Assembly: GCA_021295965.1 (NCBI GenBank) | Contig: JAGWBI010000005.1 | Coordinates: 1,340-65,339 of the forward strand | Length of the DNA stretch: 64,000 bases | Direction of reading: 5' to 3' | From: Dehalococcoidia bacterium | GTDB taxonomy: Bacteria > Chloroflexota > Dehalococcoidia > Lucifugimonadales > UBA3495 | Shown: in pieces, positions 8,216-16,665 of the stretch | Layout of the letters: every line of letters begins with the position of its first letter | Numbering within the stretch: the stretch's first letter is position 1 | Program-made: the position numbers and the translations under genes | The notes under the pieces: generated by a model | What the model saw: only the letters and a program-made list of their open reading frames with translations | Told to the model about the DNA's origin: nothing | Database searches by the model: none

Positions 8216-10036
8216 CTAACAGTTCGGCAGGGTGAGTTCGTCCAGGTCGTTCTGAGCCACGTCCCGCAACGCCGCCGGTATGCACCCGGTCAAGTCGTTC
8301 CTGATGACGTACAGCAGCATCAGATCGCTCAGATTGGTCAAATCAGGCGGTATCGAGCCGGTCAACTGGTTGGTGTCCAGGTGCAGTTGCTCCAGGTTGT
8401 ACAGATTGCCCAGCTGGGGCGGTATCGTGCCGCTCAACTGGTTGTTGTCCAGGTGCAATTCCTGCAGATTCGCCAAATTGCCCAGCTCGACAGGTATCGC
8501 GCCGCTCATCTGGTTCCGGTTGAAGTTCAATACCTTCAGCTCGGCTAGATTCCCCAGTTCAGGCGGGATTGATCCCTCCAGTTCATTCTCAAGAAGGTAC
8601 AGCCCTTCAAGGCTGGCGAGGTTGCCCAATTCCGGCGGCACCTGGCCGGACAGCCTGTTGCTGTTCAAGCGCAGAGTTTTCACCTTTTTTAGATTCTCCA
8701 GTTCCGGGGGAATCGCGCCCATCAGCTGATTGTTGGAAACGTACAGCCTTTCCACGTTGGTCAGATTGCCCAGTTCCGATGGTATCTCGCCGGTCAGCCG
8801 GTTGCTGTCAAGGCGCAGGGATCGCAGGCTGGTGAGATTACCCAGTTCCGAGGGTATCTCCCCGGTCAACTCGTTGTCGAAGAGGTAGAGCCACTGCAGG
8901 CTAGTGGGATTGCTCAGTTCCGATGGTATCTCGCCGGACAATTGGTTGCCATAGAGCCACAGCCCCCTCAGGTTCTCCAGATTGCCCAACTCAGGCGGTA
9001 TCTCGCCGGTCAGGTCGTTGCGATACGTGCCCAACACGGTCAGGTTCTCCAGATCGCCCAACTCGCGGGGAATCGGCCCGGAGAAAAGGTTGTCGCCGAG
9101 CCACAGAGCCCTGAGGTTTTTGAGCCCGCCCATTTCAGGCGGTATCTGCCCTCGCAGCCGGTTGCCGTCGAGGTCAAGAGTTCGGAGGTTGTCCAGGTTG
9201 TTGAATGTGGCCGGAATATTTCCGGTCAGATCGTTGTTCCACAACTCAAGATCGGTGAGGTTGACCAAGTTGCCCAACTCGCGCGGTATCTGCCCGGTCA
9301 AGTCATTGTGGTCGAGGGAGAGCACGGTCAGGTTGGTCAGGTTACCTAACTCGCGCGGTATCTCGCCGCGCAGGTAGTTAGCATCAAGGTCAAGCGTGTC
9401 TAGGTGGACCAAGTCGCCCAACTCAGGCGGCATTTCTCCTCTTAGGTAGTTGCTTTCCAGGTACAGCACCACCACACAGCCGTTGCCGTCGGTGGATACT
9501 CCGAACCAAGTGCCAATGGGGTCATCGCTGAGCCAGTTGACGTTATTCCGCCACCCGGGGCCGCCGGTGGAGTTGTACAACGCCTCCAAAGCGGCCCGGT
9601 CGCCGGCGCACGCCTGTGCATCACTGGGAAGTTCCACCAGGTCGGACCAAGGCGACCATTGGGGATTGCCGTAGAGATCGTTGCTGGCTCCAACGATAAA
9701 CCAGTACGAAGCCCCCGGAGTTAGCCGCTTAGCAGTGTAGGAGGCTTGCCCCTGATTGCGCACGCCCACGGAAGTAAACGTCTCTTGCCAGTCCCGTCCG
9801 GCCGCGATAGCGGCGTCGTAGTCTTCTTTGTGAACCCACCCAATGCGGTAGTACGCCGCATCGGCTATGGCGTTCCAGGTAACAATCGCCTCGCCAGGGT
9901 TTGAGCCGGCCCCAACCTGCGGCTTCTCCGGGCTGGCTGGAGTGGTTTGGGCTGCCGCCGGCGTCACATTTGCGCCGAACAATGCCATCAACGCAGCAAC
10001 CACCAGTGCTGAGATAACTATGTATGATTTCATCAT
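8216..10036 (-). CDS. secreted leucine-rich repeat protein, plant-type repeats
   Basis: The start ATG at 10036 (a second ATG follows at once) gives a 606-residue protein with a signal peptide (about 1-30, ending AAA-Q). A fibronectin type III-like domain follows (about 38-135; GEAIVTWNAIADAAYYRIGW and YWFIVGASN). A cap region contains ALEALYNSTGGPGWRNNVNW. Then come 17 consecutive repeats of exactly 24 residues with the pattern L-x-L-x-x-N-x-L-x-G-x-IP-x-x-L-G-N-L-x-x-L. This is the plant-specific LRR class. It is probably an extracellular binding or adhesion protein. The 72-base periodicity makes it prone to recombination. No anchor is seen. Confidence 0.9.
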   Translation of the reverse strand: MMKSYIVISALVVAALMALFGANVTPAAAQTTPASPEKPQVGAGSNPGEAIVTWNAIADAAYYRIGWVHKEDYDAAIAAGRDWQETFTSVGVRNQGQASYTAKRLTPGASYWFIVGASNDLYGNPQWSPWSDLVELPSDAQACAGDRAALEALYNSTGGPGWRNNVNWLSDDPIGTWFGVSTDGNGCVVVLYLESNYLRGEMPPELGDLVHLDTLDLDANYLRGEIPRELGNLTNLTVLSLDHNDLTGQIPRELGNLVNLTDLELWNNDLTGNIPATFNNLDNLRTLDLDGNRLRGQIPPEMGGLKNLRALWLGDNLFSGPIPRELGDLENLTVLGTYRNDLTGEIPPELGNLENLRGLWLYGNQLSGEIPSELSNPTSLQWLYLFDNELTGEIPSELGNLTSLRSLRLDSNRLTGEIPSELGNLTNVERLYVSNNQLMGAIPPELENLKKVKTLRLNSNRLSGQVPPELGNLASLEGLYLLENELEGSIPPELGNLAELKVLNFNRNQMSGAIPVELGNLANLQELHLDNNQLSGTIPPQLGNLYNLEQLHLDTNQLTGSIPPDLTNLSDLMLLYVIRNDLTGCIPAALRDVAQNDLDELTLPNC

Positions 10037-10127
10037 TTCCGTTCTTTTTTCAAATCCTCCTGCAAGATTGGACGTTGCTCCGGGCGTAGTTAAGTCTTCG
10101 AAGCGGCGTCGCGACGCGTAACCAGCG

Positions 10128-10562
10128 CTATTTTGGTATCGCCCAGGTGGGCGGGGGCGCGTGTACCACCGACGGGTCGTTGTCGGCAGGGACTTCGGCA
10201 ATCAGCCGTCCGTTTTGAACCTTTACGATATGGTAGAACAGCTGGGCGCGGGGCCCGTTGACGCATATTCCTTGCCCCTCCTCAAAACGCCAGCCGTGGT
10301 CGGGGCACAGGAAGCTCTTGTCCCACTTGACCACGCGGCCCCAGGCGTGGGGGCAGACCATGGACAGCAGGCGGTATTCCCCGTCCCGCGCCTTGGCAAG
10401 CCAGTGCTCTTCCCCGCTTTCCAATCGGACTCGGGCCGGAAACTCCTTGAAGTCGGCCACGGCCCCGATGTCAACCTGACGCGCCGGAGCCATCTTGTTA
10501 TTACCGATGTCCGCGGGATCGGTGTACATCCGTCGCCGGCGGTGGTAGATATTCTCGCTCAT
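10128..10562 (-). CDS. Rieske [2Fe-2S] domain protein
   Basis: This 144-residue protein carries one Rieske motif: CPHAWG (Cys and His ligands, C-x-H) and CPDHGW (C-x-x-H), about residues 69-91. It is close to the small Rieske ferredoxins that feed electrons to oxygenases, but the start of a catalytic domain is absent. No signal peptide is seen, so it is cytoplasmic. The neighbour at 10599-10904 lies 36 bases upstream on the same strand and may be cotranscribed. No oxygenase gene is nearby, so the partner is unknown. Confidence 0.85.
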   Translation of the reverse strand: MSENIYHRRRRMYTDPADIGNNKMAPARQVDIGAVADFKEFPARVRLESGEEHWLAKARDGEYRLLSMVCPHAWGRVVKWDKSFLCPDHGWRFEEGQGICVNGPRAQLFYHIVKVQNGRLIAEVPADNDPSVVHAPPPTWAIPK

Positions 10563-10598
10563 GGCGTTTCTCCTGTCGCGCGTCAGCGTGCTTTGGCG

Positions 10599-10904
10599 TT
10601 AGTCGGTCGGCAACCCACCGAAAGCGTCTTCCATGGTGATGATTGGGTAAATGTCGGTACGGTTCCAGGTGGCGAGGCCCATGTCAATCACCGCGTCGTC
10701 GATGGCGTGGGCGTCGGGGCCGTCGAGTATCAGCCACGTTTGATGCGAGGACTTGCCGACCCAACCGCCCCGGTACTCGCAACCGCGACGGGACAGAGTG
10801 TCGGTGAGTTCCGCCGACATGCGTAAAACCCGGTCGCGGACACCCAGGTCAACCCCGGGGCAGCGTTCCGGCGCGTGCTCCAGCGATACCATGTACAACG
10901 CCAT
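10599..10904 (-). CDS. small protein, probable dimeric ferredoxin-like (ABM/DUF3303-type) fold
   Basis: The 101-residue protein begins MALYMVSLEHAPERCPG and alternates predicted strands and helices. The overall look, with a conserved W in the second half (QTWLILDGPDAHAI), is like dimeric alpha-beta barrel or DUF3303-type proteins, some of which are monooxygenases or isomerases. The family assignment is from pattern only. It lies between the Rieske protein and the cobalamin-binding protein on the same strand, and may form a redox pair with the Rieske protein. Confidence 0.45.
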   Translation of the reverse strand: MALYMVSLEHAPERCPGVDLGVRDRVLRMSAELTDTLSRRGCEYRGGWVGKSSHQTWLILDGPDAHAIDDAVIDMGLATWNRTDIYPIITMEDAFGGLPTD

Positions 10905-10943
10905 GGGCGCGTCCCTCCGTCACAAAATAGATGGGCGGCCCGG

Positions 10944-11909
10944 TTACCCGGCCACCACCGGCTTGGGCAACGTCGCCGGCCGGAAGATTCCCGGCTGGGT
11001 AAGTCCGGCGAACCGCTCCGGGCGCATCGCCTCGGCCAATCCTTCCAGCACGTCAATGACGCGGGGGCCATGGCGGCTGGGTATCTGGCCGTCGAAGAGC
11101 AACACCTGTCCGTCTCTCACGGCATCCAGGGCGTTCCATTCCGGCAGTTCCGACAGGCGGGCCGTTTCAGCAATGGTGCGGTCCATGTTGAAGGCGCAAG
11201 GCATGACCATCACATAGTCGGGCTGGTACTCCAGAACCTCGTCCCAGCCGACCTCCCGCGATTTGCCCCACTTCGCGGCCAAACCCTCCTCACCGCCGGC
11301 CAGCTCCACCAACTCCGGAGTCCACTGGCCGGTGTTGCGCAATGGCTCCAGCCAATCGATGCAGAACACCTTGGGGCGACGTTCATCGGCGGCGCGTTGG
11401 GCAACGTAATCCCTGCGTCCGCGCAGCCGGGACAACAACGCGACGGCGTTTTCCGGCACGCCGGCGGCTTCGCCGATGCGCCAGATGTTGTTGAAAATGT
11501 CGTCCAAACTGGCGGGCCGGATGCTCAATATCTCGGGAGAATAGTCCAGCACTTTGGCGGCGGTCTCAAAGACCGAGCCGGCGCCAACAGCGCAGACTTC
11601 GCATAGCTCCTGAGTCAGAATCAAATCGGGCTGCAAGCGGCGCAACAAATCGACGTCAATAATATAGAGCGGGTTGCCGGTGGCTCGAGCCTGCTGGATG
11701 ATGGCGTCGATTTCCGCGCTGGACAGGTGCGACTTGCTGCGGATGCTGCGGCTGACGACGGGCAGGCCACGGGCGGCGGCGGGGTAGTCGCACATATGCG
11801 ACACGCCGACCAGGGAATCTCCCAGTCCCAGGGCAAACACTATCTCGGTCGCGCTCGGCAGCAGCGAAACTATACGCATGGGCGGCATTGTAGGGGCATT
11901 CGTTACCAT
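10944..11909 (-). CDS. cobalamin-binding protein (BtuF-like, no signal peptide)
   Basis: The core from MRIVSLLPSATEIVFALGLG onward matches the cobalamin-binding branch of the periplasmic binding protein family. It has the conserved GVSHMCDYP, DLILTQELCEVCAV and CIDWLEPL segments, giving about 310 residues in two lobes. No export signal is seen, as is common in this branch, so it may act in the cytosol. Three starts are possible at 11909, 11888 and 11879. I chose 11909 because AGGGTG stands about 8 bases before it. No BtuCD transporter genes are adjacent. It is divergent from the Uma2 gene. Confidence 0.8.
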   Translation of the reverse strand: MVTNAPTMPPMRIVSLLPSATEIVFALGLGDSLVGVSHMCDYPAAARGLPVVSRSIRSKSHLSSAEIDAIIQQARATGNPLYIIDVDLLRRLQPDLILTQELCEVCAVGAGSVFETAAKVLDYSPEILSIRPASLDDIFNNIWRIGEAAGVPENAVALLSRLRGRRDYVAQRAADERRPKVFCIDWLEPLRNTGQWTPELVELAGGEEGLAAKWGKSREVGWDEVLEYQPDYVMVMPCAFNMDRTIAETARLSELPEWNALDAVRDGQVLLFDGQIPSRHGPRVIDVLEGLAEAMRPERFAGLTQPGIFRPATLPKPVVAG

Positions 11910-11977
11910 TGGCAAACACCCTGGCAGCAAGGTCGGTGGTATGATAGACGCCAGTATCGCGGGAGAACGATCACGGT

Positions 11978-12664
11978 ATGACGACCGCACCAAAACCGAT
12001 TGATGCCGCCGCCCCACCAGTGCCGGATGACGCTGGAATGGCTGAGCCGGCCGGGACCATTCGGCTGAAATTGGCCGCGTTGGGTATCGACCACCGGGCG
12101 AGCGATTTTCCCGTCCAGTTCATCGAGTTCTGCGAGCAGAACGACCTGTACGAAATGGAAGTCAACGCCGCCGGAGAATTGCTGATACTGCCTATGACCG
12201 GATACCGGGGCAACAAGCAGGAAAATTACATGAACCACTTCCTGGTCGGGTGGGAACTGGCTAATGGCGGCAGCGCCTCATCTCAAACCGTTCGCTTTCG
12301 TTTGCCGTCCGGGGAGATCCGTGGGCCGGATGCAGCATGGATCACACAGGAACGATTTGACGCGCTGTCCGAGGATGAATGGAACCGGATTGTCGAAGGC
12401 GCACCGGACTTCGTGGCGGAAATACGCTCCCGCACCGACGACTTGCCGCCACTGCGGAACAAGATGGCGCTGTGGATGGCTGCCGGCGCTCGCCTGGGCT
12501 GGTTGATCGACACTCGCAGCCGGCAGGTGTACATCTATCGGGCCGGGCAGACGGAGCCGGAAGTATTGGACAACCCGGAGGCGTTGGACGGGGAGGATGT
12601 GCTCCCGGGTTTCGTGTTTCCGGTACGGCAGTACGTTTTCGACCTGGCAGGACCGGAGGAATAG
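11978..12664 (+). CDS. Uma2-family (DUF820) restriction-endonuclease-fold protein
   Basis: The 228-residue protein shows the Uma2 plan: a G-x-L-x-I-x-P segment after the first helix, GPDAAW (the first catalytic aspartate region), PDFVAEIRS (catalytic glutamate) and the GWLIDTRSRQVYIYR segment. Uma2 proteins are PD-(D/E)XK nucleases of unknown role, numerous in Chloroflexota and Cyanobacteria. The K partner of the active site is less clear. It ends 4 bases before folD and probably shares its transcript. Confidence 0.85.
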   Translation: MTTAPKPIDAAAPPVPDDAGMAEPAGTIRLKLAALGIDHRASDFPVQFIEFCEQNDLYEMEVNAAGELLILPMTGYRGNKQENYMNHFLVGWELANGGSASSQTVRFRLPSGEIRGPDAAWITQERFDALSEDEWNRIVEGAPDFVAEIRSRTDDLPPLRNKMALWMAAGARLGWLIDTRSRQVYIYRAGQTEPEVLDNPEALDGEDVLPGFVFPVRQYVFDLAGPEE

Positions 12665-12668
12665 ACCT

Positions 12669-13604
12669 ATGGCGGCTCGTGTTCTCAACGGCAATGAGAT
12701 AGCCGCCGAATTCCGGGCGGAGGTCGCGGTCAGCGCAGGCCAATTGGCCAGCACCTCCGGCGTAATCCCGGGACTTGCGGCCGTGCTGGTTGGTGATGAT
12801 CCCGCGTCCGCAGTTTACGTGCGCAACAAAGGTCGCGCCTGCGCCGAGGCCGGCATATTCTCCGAGATTTTTTACTGGCCCAGCCATGCAAGGCAAGACG
12901 ACCTGCTGGCTTTCATCGACCGGCTGAATGCCGACTCGCGGTTCCACGGCATATTGGTGCAACTGCCCCTGCCGGAACAGTTGGACGAAACCACTGTCAT
13001 CCAGCGAGTTGACCCGCGCAAGGACGTGGACGGCCTGCATCCCGTAAACCAGGGCCGAGTGCTGCAGGGCGAGCCCGCATTCCTTCCGTGCACTCCTTTC
13101 GGGGTCCAGCAGTTATTGCTCCGTTCGGGATATGACCCGGCCGGAAAACATGTGGTCATCGTGGGCCGCAGCAACATCGTCGGCAAGCCACTGGCGGCCC
13201 TGCTGATGCAGCGCGCTCCCGGCGGCAACGCCACCGTAACAGTTTGCCACACTCGAACCAGGGACTTGCCCGAAATTACCCGTCAGGCGGACATTCTGGT
13301 GGCTGCCATGGGCGTCCCAGGCGCCATCGGCGCCGACATGGTACGCAAGGGCGCCGTAGTTATCGATGTGGGCATCAACCGGGTGGACGACGCTTCGCGC
13401 CGCCGCGGCTATCGCCTGGTGGGCGACGTGGAATACGAAGCGGTGGCTGCCAAGGCCGAAGCCATCACCCCCGTCCCCGGCGGCATCGGGCCAATGACCA
13501 TCGCCATGTTGCTGAGAAACACGGTAGAGGCTGCACGTCACACTGCCACGGCGCTCAACAACGCGCTGGAAGCCGCCCTACGCAGCGCAGATGCGAACCA
13601 GTGA
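12669..13604 (+). CDS. folD: bifunctional methylene-THF dehydrogenase/cyclohydrolase
   Basis: The protein (311 residues, normal for FolD) converts 5,10-methylene-tetrahydrofolate to 10-formyl-tetrahydrofolate. Signature segments are the Y-V-x-x-K pair (YVRNKGRACAEAG, catalytic Tyr/Lys region), GILVQLPLP, DVDGLHP, the NADP-binding VIVGRSNIVGKPLA and PVPGGIGPMT near the C terminus. GGAGGA stands 8 bases before the ATG at 12669. It overlaps queA by 14 bases. One-carbon units from FolD feed purine and formyl-methionine synthesis. Confidence 0.95.
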   Translation: MAARVLNGNEIAAEFRAEVAVSAGQLASTSGVIPGLAAVLVGDDPASAVYVRNKGRACAEAGIFSEIFYWPSHARQDDLLAFIDRLNADSRFHGILVQLPLPEQLDETTVIQRVDPRKDVDGLHPVNQGRVLQGEPAFLPCTPFGVQQLLLRSGYDPAGKHVVIVGRSNIVGKPLAALLMQRAPGGNATVTVCHTRTRDLPEITRQADILVAAMGVPGAIGADMVRKGAVVIDVGINRVDDASRRRGYRLVGDVEYEAVAAKAEAITPVPGGIGPMTIAMLLRNTVEAARHTATALNNALEAALRSADANQ

Positions 13605-14640
13605 TTTCGACTACTTTCTGCCGGAGGAACGCATTGCGCAGACTCCGGCGGAACCCAGGGATTCCTCGCGCTTGTTGGTGCTGGATCGCCATAAACCGGG
13701 CGTCCACATTGAACACCGGAAGTTTAGGGATCTAACTGACTACCTGCGGCCGGGGGACCTGATGGTATTCAACCGGAGCCGCGTGATACCGGCGCGGCTG
13801 CACGGCACTGAAACCCGTTCCGGCGCCCGCGTGGAAATCCTGCTGGTGCGGCGTCAGGCGCCCGGGGTATGGCAGGCGTTGGGCCGGCCGGGCAGACGGC
13901 TGCGCGTAGGCACGACGGTATCCCTCGGAAATGAAGGTGAACCCGTCCCCACGGCGCGGGTGGAGGTTTTGGAAACGCAGGACAACGGATTGAGGATGGT
14001 TAGACTTTCCGACGAGACGGTGCTGGAGGGTCTGGGCGAACTCCCGCTGCCGCCCTATATCAAGGAGACGCCAACTGACCCGGAGCGCTACCAGACGGTG
14101 TACGCCGACGCGCCGGGCAGCGTCGCCGCGCCCACGGCGGGACTGCATTTCACTGATGAACTGCTAGAGGAGATACGCGGCCTCGGGATTACTACGGCTT
14201 GGGTCACCCTCCACGTGGGGCTGGACACCTTCCGCCCGGTGCGCGGCGAGGATATCGCCGAACACAAAATCCATACCGAGTGGTACGAGCTGCCCGAAGA
14301 AACCGCCAACCTGGTCAACGCCGCCCGCCGAGAGGGACGGCGCATCATCGCCGTGGGAACCACCACCGTGCGGACCCTGGAGCAGGTGGGCCGCGACGCG
14401 CATCAGCAAGGTGTAAAGGAGATCACGGCGACCGCCGGCGACGCCGACCTGTTCATCGTCCCCGGGCATCAATTCCGCCTGGTTGACGTCATGCTCACCA
14501 ACTTCCACCTGCCCCGTTCCACACTGCTGATGCTGGTCTCCGCCTTCGCCGGCCGGGAGCGCATCCTGGCGGCCTACGAGGAGGCGGTGCGGCAGGAATA
14601 CCGCTTTTACTCGTTCGGGGACGCGATGCTGCTGCTCTAA
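13591..14640 (+). CDS. queA: S-adenosylmethionine:tRNA ribosyltransferase-isomerase
   Basis: QueA transfers and isomerises the ribosyl part of SAM to preQ1 in tRNA, giving epoxyqueuosine. The 349-residue length is normal. Typical segments are the start FDYFLPEERIAQTPAEPRDSS, RVIPARLHG, PTAGLHFT, THVGLDTFRPV-like HVGLDTFRPV, and the end LTNFHLPRSTLLMLVSAFAG. The start lies inside folD. The next step, queG, is present 13 kb downstream; the other queuosine genes are not in the window. Confidence 0.95.
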   Translation: MRTSDFDYFLPEERIAQTPAEPRDSSRLLVLDRHKPGVHIEHRKFRDLTDYLRPGDLMVFNRSRVIPARLHGTETRSGARVEILLVRRQAPGVWQALGRPGRRLRVGTTVSLGNEGEPVPTARVEVLETQDNGLRMVRLSDETVLEGLGELPLPPYIKETPTDPERYQTVYADAPGSVAAPTAGLHFTDELLEEIRGLGITTAWVTLHVGLDTFRPVRGEDIAEHKIHTEWYELPEETANLVNAARREGRRIIAVGTTTVRTLEQVGRDAHQQGVKEITATAGDADLFIVPGHQFRLVDVMLTNFHLPRSTLLMLVSAFAGRERILAAYEEAVRQEYRFYSFGDAMLLL

Positions 14641-14685
14641 TCCCGGCGCGGGCCGAAAGCAAAGATGTCAGCGACCGTACGACGC

Positions 14686-14931
14686 TTACTCTGCCACTGT
14701 GGAGTAACTGCCGCCGTTGCGCCGGGCCATAGTCAGGCGTGCACCGCCCAAGCCCAGGATTGCCCCGATAGACACCTTTACCATCCAGTCGCCGATTGCG
14801 ATGAGGCTGTCATGGGCTGGGTTGAACCGGTCGGCGGGGATTGAGGCTACGAAAAGCAGGATGCCGATGCCGCCTATCGTTATCATAAACAAAGCGACTA
14901 GCGTCCAACCGGGGCTAACTGCATCTCTCAT
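14686..14931 (-). CDS. small two-helix membrane protein, unknown function
   Basis: The 81-residue protein has hydrophobic segments at about residues 9-29 (TLVALFMITIGGIGILLFVA) and 47-65. Its ATG overlaps the stop of the upstream small gene (ATGA), so the two form a coupled pair. I recognise no family. Confidence 0.5.
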   Translation of the reverse strand: MRDAVSPGWTLVALFMITIGGIGILLFVASIPADRFNPAHDSLIAIGDWMVKVSIGAILGLGGARLTMARRNGGSYSTVAE

Positions 14932-15089
14932 CGCTCGGCCTCGCCCGACGGTTCAGGCTGGGGCCGATTGCCCGGCTGACGGGTAGCACTTTCGGCGCGG
15001 ATCAGTCGGTAGAGTATGACGCTGACTGCCACCAGGAAGCCGACGAGCCCAATAACCATAAGGGTCATCCCCATGATTTGCAGAAACAT
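14928..15089 (-). CDS. short single-helix membrane protein, coupled to its neighbour
   Basis: This 53-residue frame starts with ATG at 15089, with GGAGG 7-8 bases upstream. It has one membrane helix (about residues 4-28, IMGMTLMVIGLVGFLVAVSV) followed by a proline-rich charged tail ending in EPSGEAER. Its stop overlaps the next ATG (ATGA). The binding site, coupling and hydrophobic core support it as a real gene. Confidence 0.5.
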   Translation of the reverse strand: MFLQIMGMTLMVIGLVGFLVAVSVILYRLIRAESATRQPGNRPQPEPSGEAER

Positions 15090-15234
15090 GATTGGCCCTC
15101 CGGTGTCCTAATGGTCGCTCCCCGCATAGCAGGATTATAGCACCGGGACCTTTCCGGTCGGTGAGGAATGCTTGCTACACTGAACGGACTGGCCAAGAAT
15201 CCACTAAAGCGGCAGCGAAAAGGAATCAACGCAA

Positions 15235-16665
15235 ATGGTTATGCCCGCTGACAACGGTAACACGCGCCCGGCTTGGTTCGTCGGCGCTTCCTATGGCGGC
15301 ACAGATGACCAAACTGAACGTTTTTTACGGCGAGGCATCTGGGAGAACGGTTACACAGACCGATATCTAAACGCGGTCAAGTCTATCGCCGAAGGGGATC
15401 GCATCGCAATCAAATCTGCGTATGTTCGTAGCAATCCAGATGGGCTACCATTCGATAATCGCGGAAATCCCGTCTCAGTAATGGCTATCAAAGCCATCGG
15501 CACGGTTACCCAGAACATGGGAGATGGCCGTAGGTTGCGGGTCGCCTGGGTTCCTGTCAATCCCGCCAAAGAGTGGTATTTCTACACTTATCGTGCAACA
15601 GTTTGGGAGGTGAGACCCGGCACTTGGGCTACTGATCAGTTAATCGGTTTCGTTTTTGATAACCAACCACAGGATATAGACGGTTTTCGTAATGATCCTT
15701 ACTGGGTACAACGGTTCGGGGACTCTGATGACTCTAGTCAACCATACGTCCCTGCATCGCCGGAGCTGACACGCGCTGATACCTACACCATCGACAACAT
15801 CCTAGCGGACGGCTGCTTCCTCGGCCTTCCCAAGCTGGAGACGATGCTAAACCGTCTCCAGACCAAGCAGAACATTATCCTGCAAGGCCCGCCCGGTACC
15901 GGCAAGACCTGGCTTGCCAAGCGTCTGGCCTACGCCCTGATTGGATACAAGGACGACAGCAAAGTTCGGCCCTTCCAGTTTCATCCCAACCTGTCCTACG
16001 AGGATTTCGTGCGCGGGTGGCGGCCCCAGGGCGACGGCAGCCTGACGTTGGTGGACGGACCATTCCTCCAACTGGCGGACGAGGCGCGAAATGATCCCGA
16101 TGGCGCGTACGTCATCGTCATTGAGGAAATCAACCGGGGCAATCCGGCGTCCATCTTTGGCGAGATGCTGACCCTGCTGGAAGGGGACAAGCGCAAACGG
16201 AACGAGGCTCTTGCGCTGGCCTACCCGCGTACGACAGGCGAGCGATTTTACATCCCGCCCAACGTGTACGTCATCGGCACCATGAACGTGGCCGACCGCT
16301 CGCTGGCGCTGGTGGACCTGGCACTGCGGCGACGGTTCGCCTTCTTCGACCTGGAGCCGATTTTCGACAATGTTTGGCGCGATTGGGTAAGCGAACAGTC
16401 CGGCATTCCTACTGGATTTCTCGCCCGCGTCGCGCAGAGCATGAACGCGCTGAACGATCAGATTGCGACAGACCGCAACCTCGGACGCCAGTTCCGTATC
16501 GGTCACAGCTACTTTACGCCCGGACCCGGTGTACCGATTGGCGACGAAGCGGCTTGGTACCGGGGCGCCGTGGAAACCGAGATCGCCCCGCTCCTGCAGG
16601 AATACTGGTTTGACAATCCCGACGCGGCGAGTGCCGCCGTGTCGCAGCTGTTGAATGGCTTGTGA
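15235..16665 (+). CDS. mcrB: McrB-type AAA+ GTPase of a modification-dependent restriction system
   Basis: The 476-residue protein has an N-terminal recognition part (about 1-170) that looks like a PUA/EVE-type domain (AWFVGASYGG at the start, later GDRIAIKS). The AAA+ motor follows, with Walker A GPPGTGKTW (about 217-225), Walker B VIVIEEINRG (about 293-301) and the McrB sensor GTMNVADRSLALVDLALRRR. Together with McrC it would cut DNA carrying modified bases. The N-terminal third is AT-richer than the rest. It is joined to mcrC by a GTGA overlap. AAGGA stands about 11 bases before the ATG; a second ATG at 15241 is also possible. Confidence 0.88.
   Translation: MVMPADNGNTRPAWFVGASYGGTDDQTERFLRRGIWENGYTDRYLNAVKSIAEGDRIAIKSAYVRSNPDGLPFDNRGNPVSVMAIKAIGTVTQNMGDGRRLRVAWVPVNPAKEWYFYTYRATVWEVRPGTWATDQLIGFVFDNQPQDIDGFRNDPYWVQRFGDSDDSSQPYVPASPELTRADTYTIDNILADGCFLGLPKLETMLNRLQTKQNIILQGPPGTGKTWLAKRLAYALIGYKDDSKVRPFQFHPNLSYEDFVRGWRPQGDGSLTLVDGPFLQLADEARNDPDGAYVIVIEEINRGNPASIFGEMLTLLEGDKRKRNEALALAYPRTTGERFYIPPNVYVIGTMNVADRSLALVDLALRRRFAFFDLEPIFDNVWRDWVSEQSGIPTGFLARVAQSMNALNDQIATDRNLGRQFRIGHSYFTPGPGVPIGDEAAWYRGAVETEIAPLLQEYWFDNPDAASAAVSQLLNGL

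Noticed and set aside
8240-9470. Regular 72-base repeats that could be taken for a repeat array
   Set aside because: They are the coding repeats of the LRR protein (24 residues each), not a CRISPR or satellite array.
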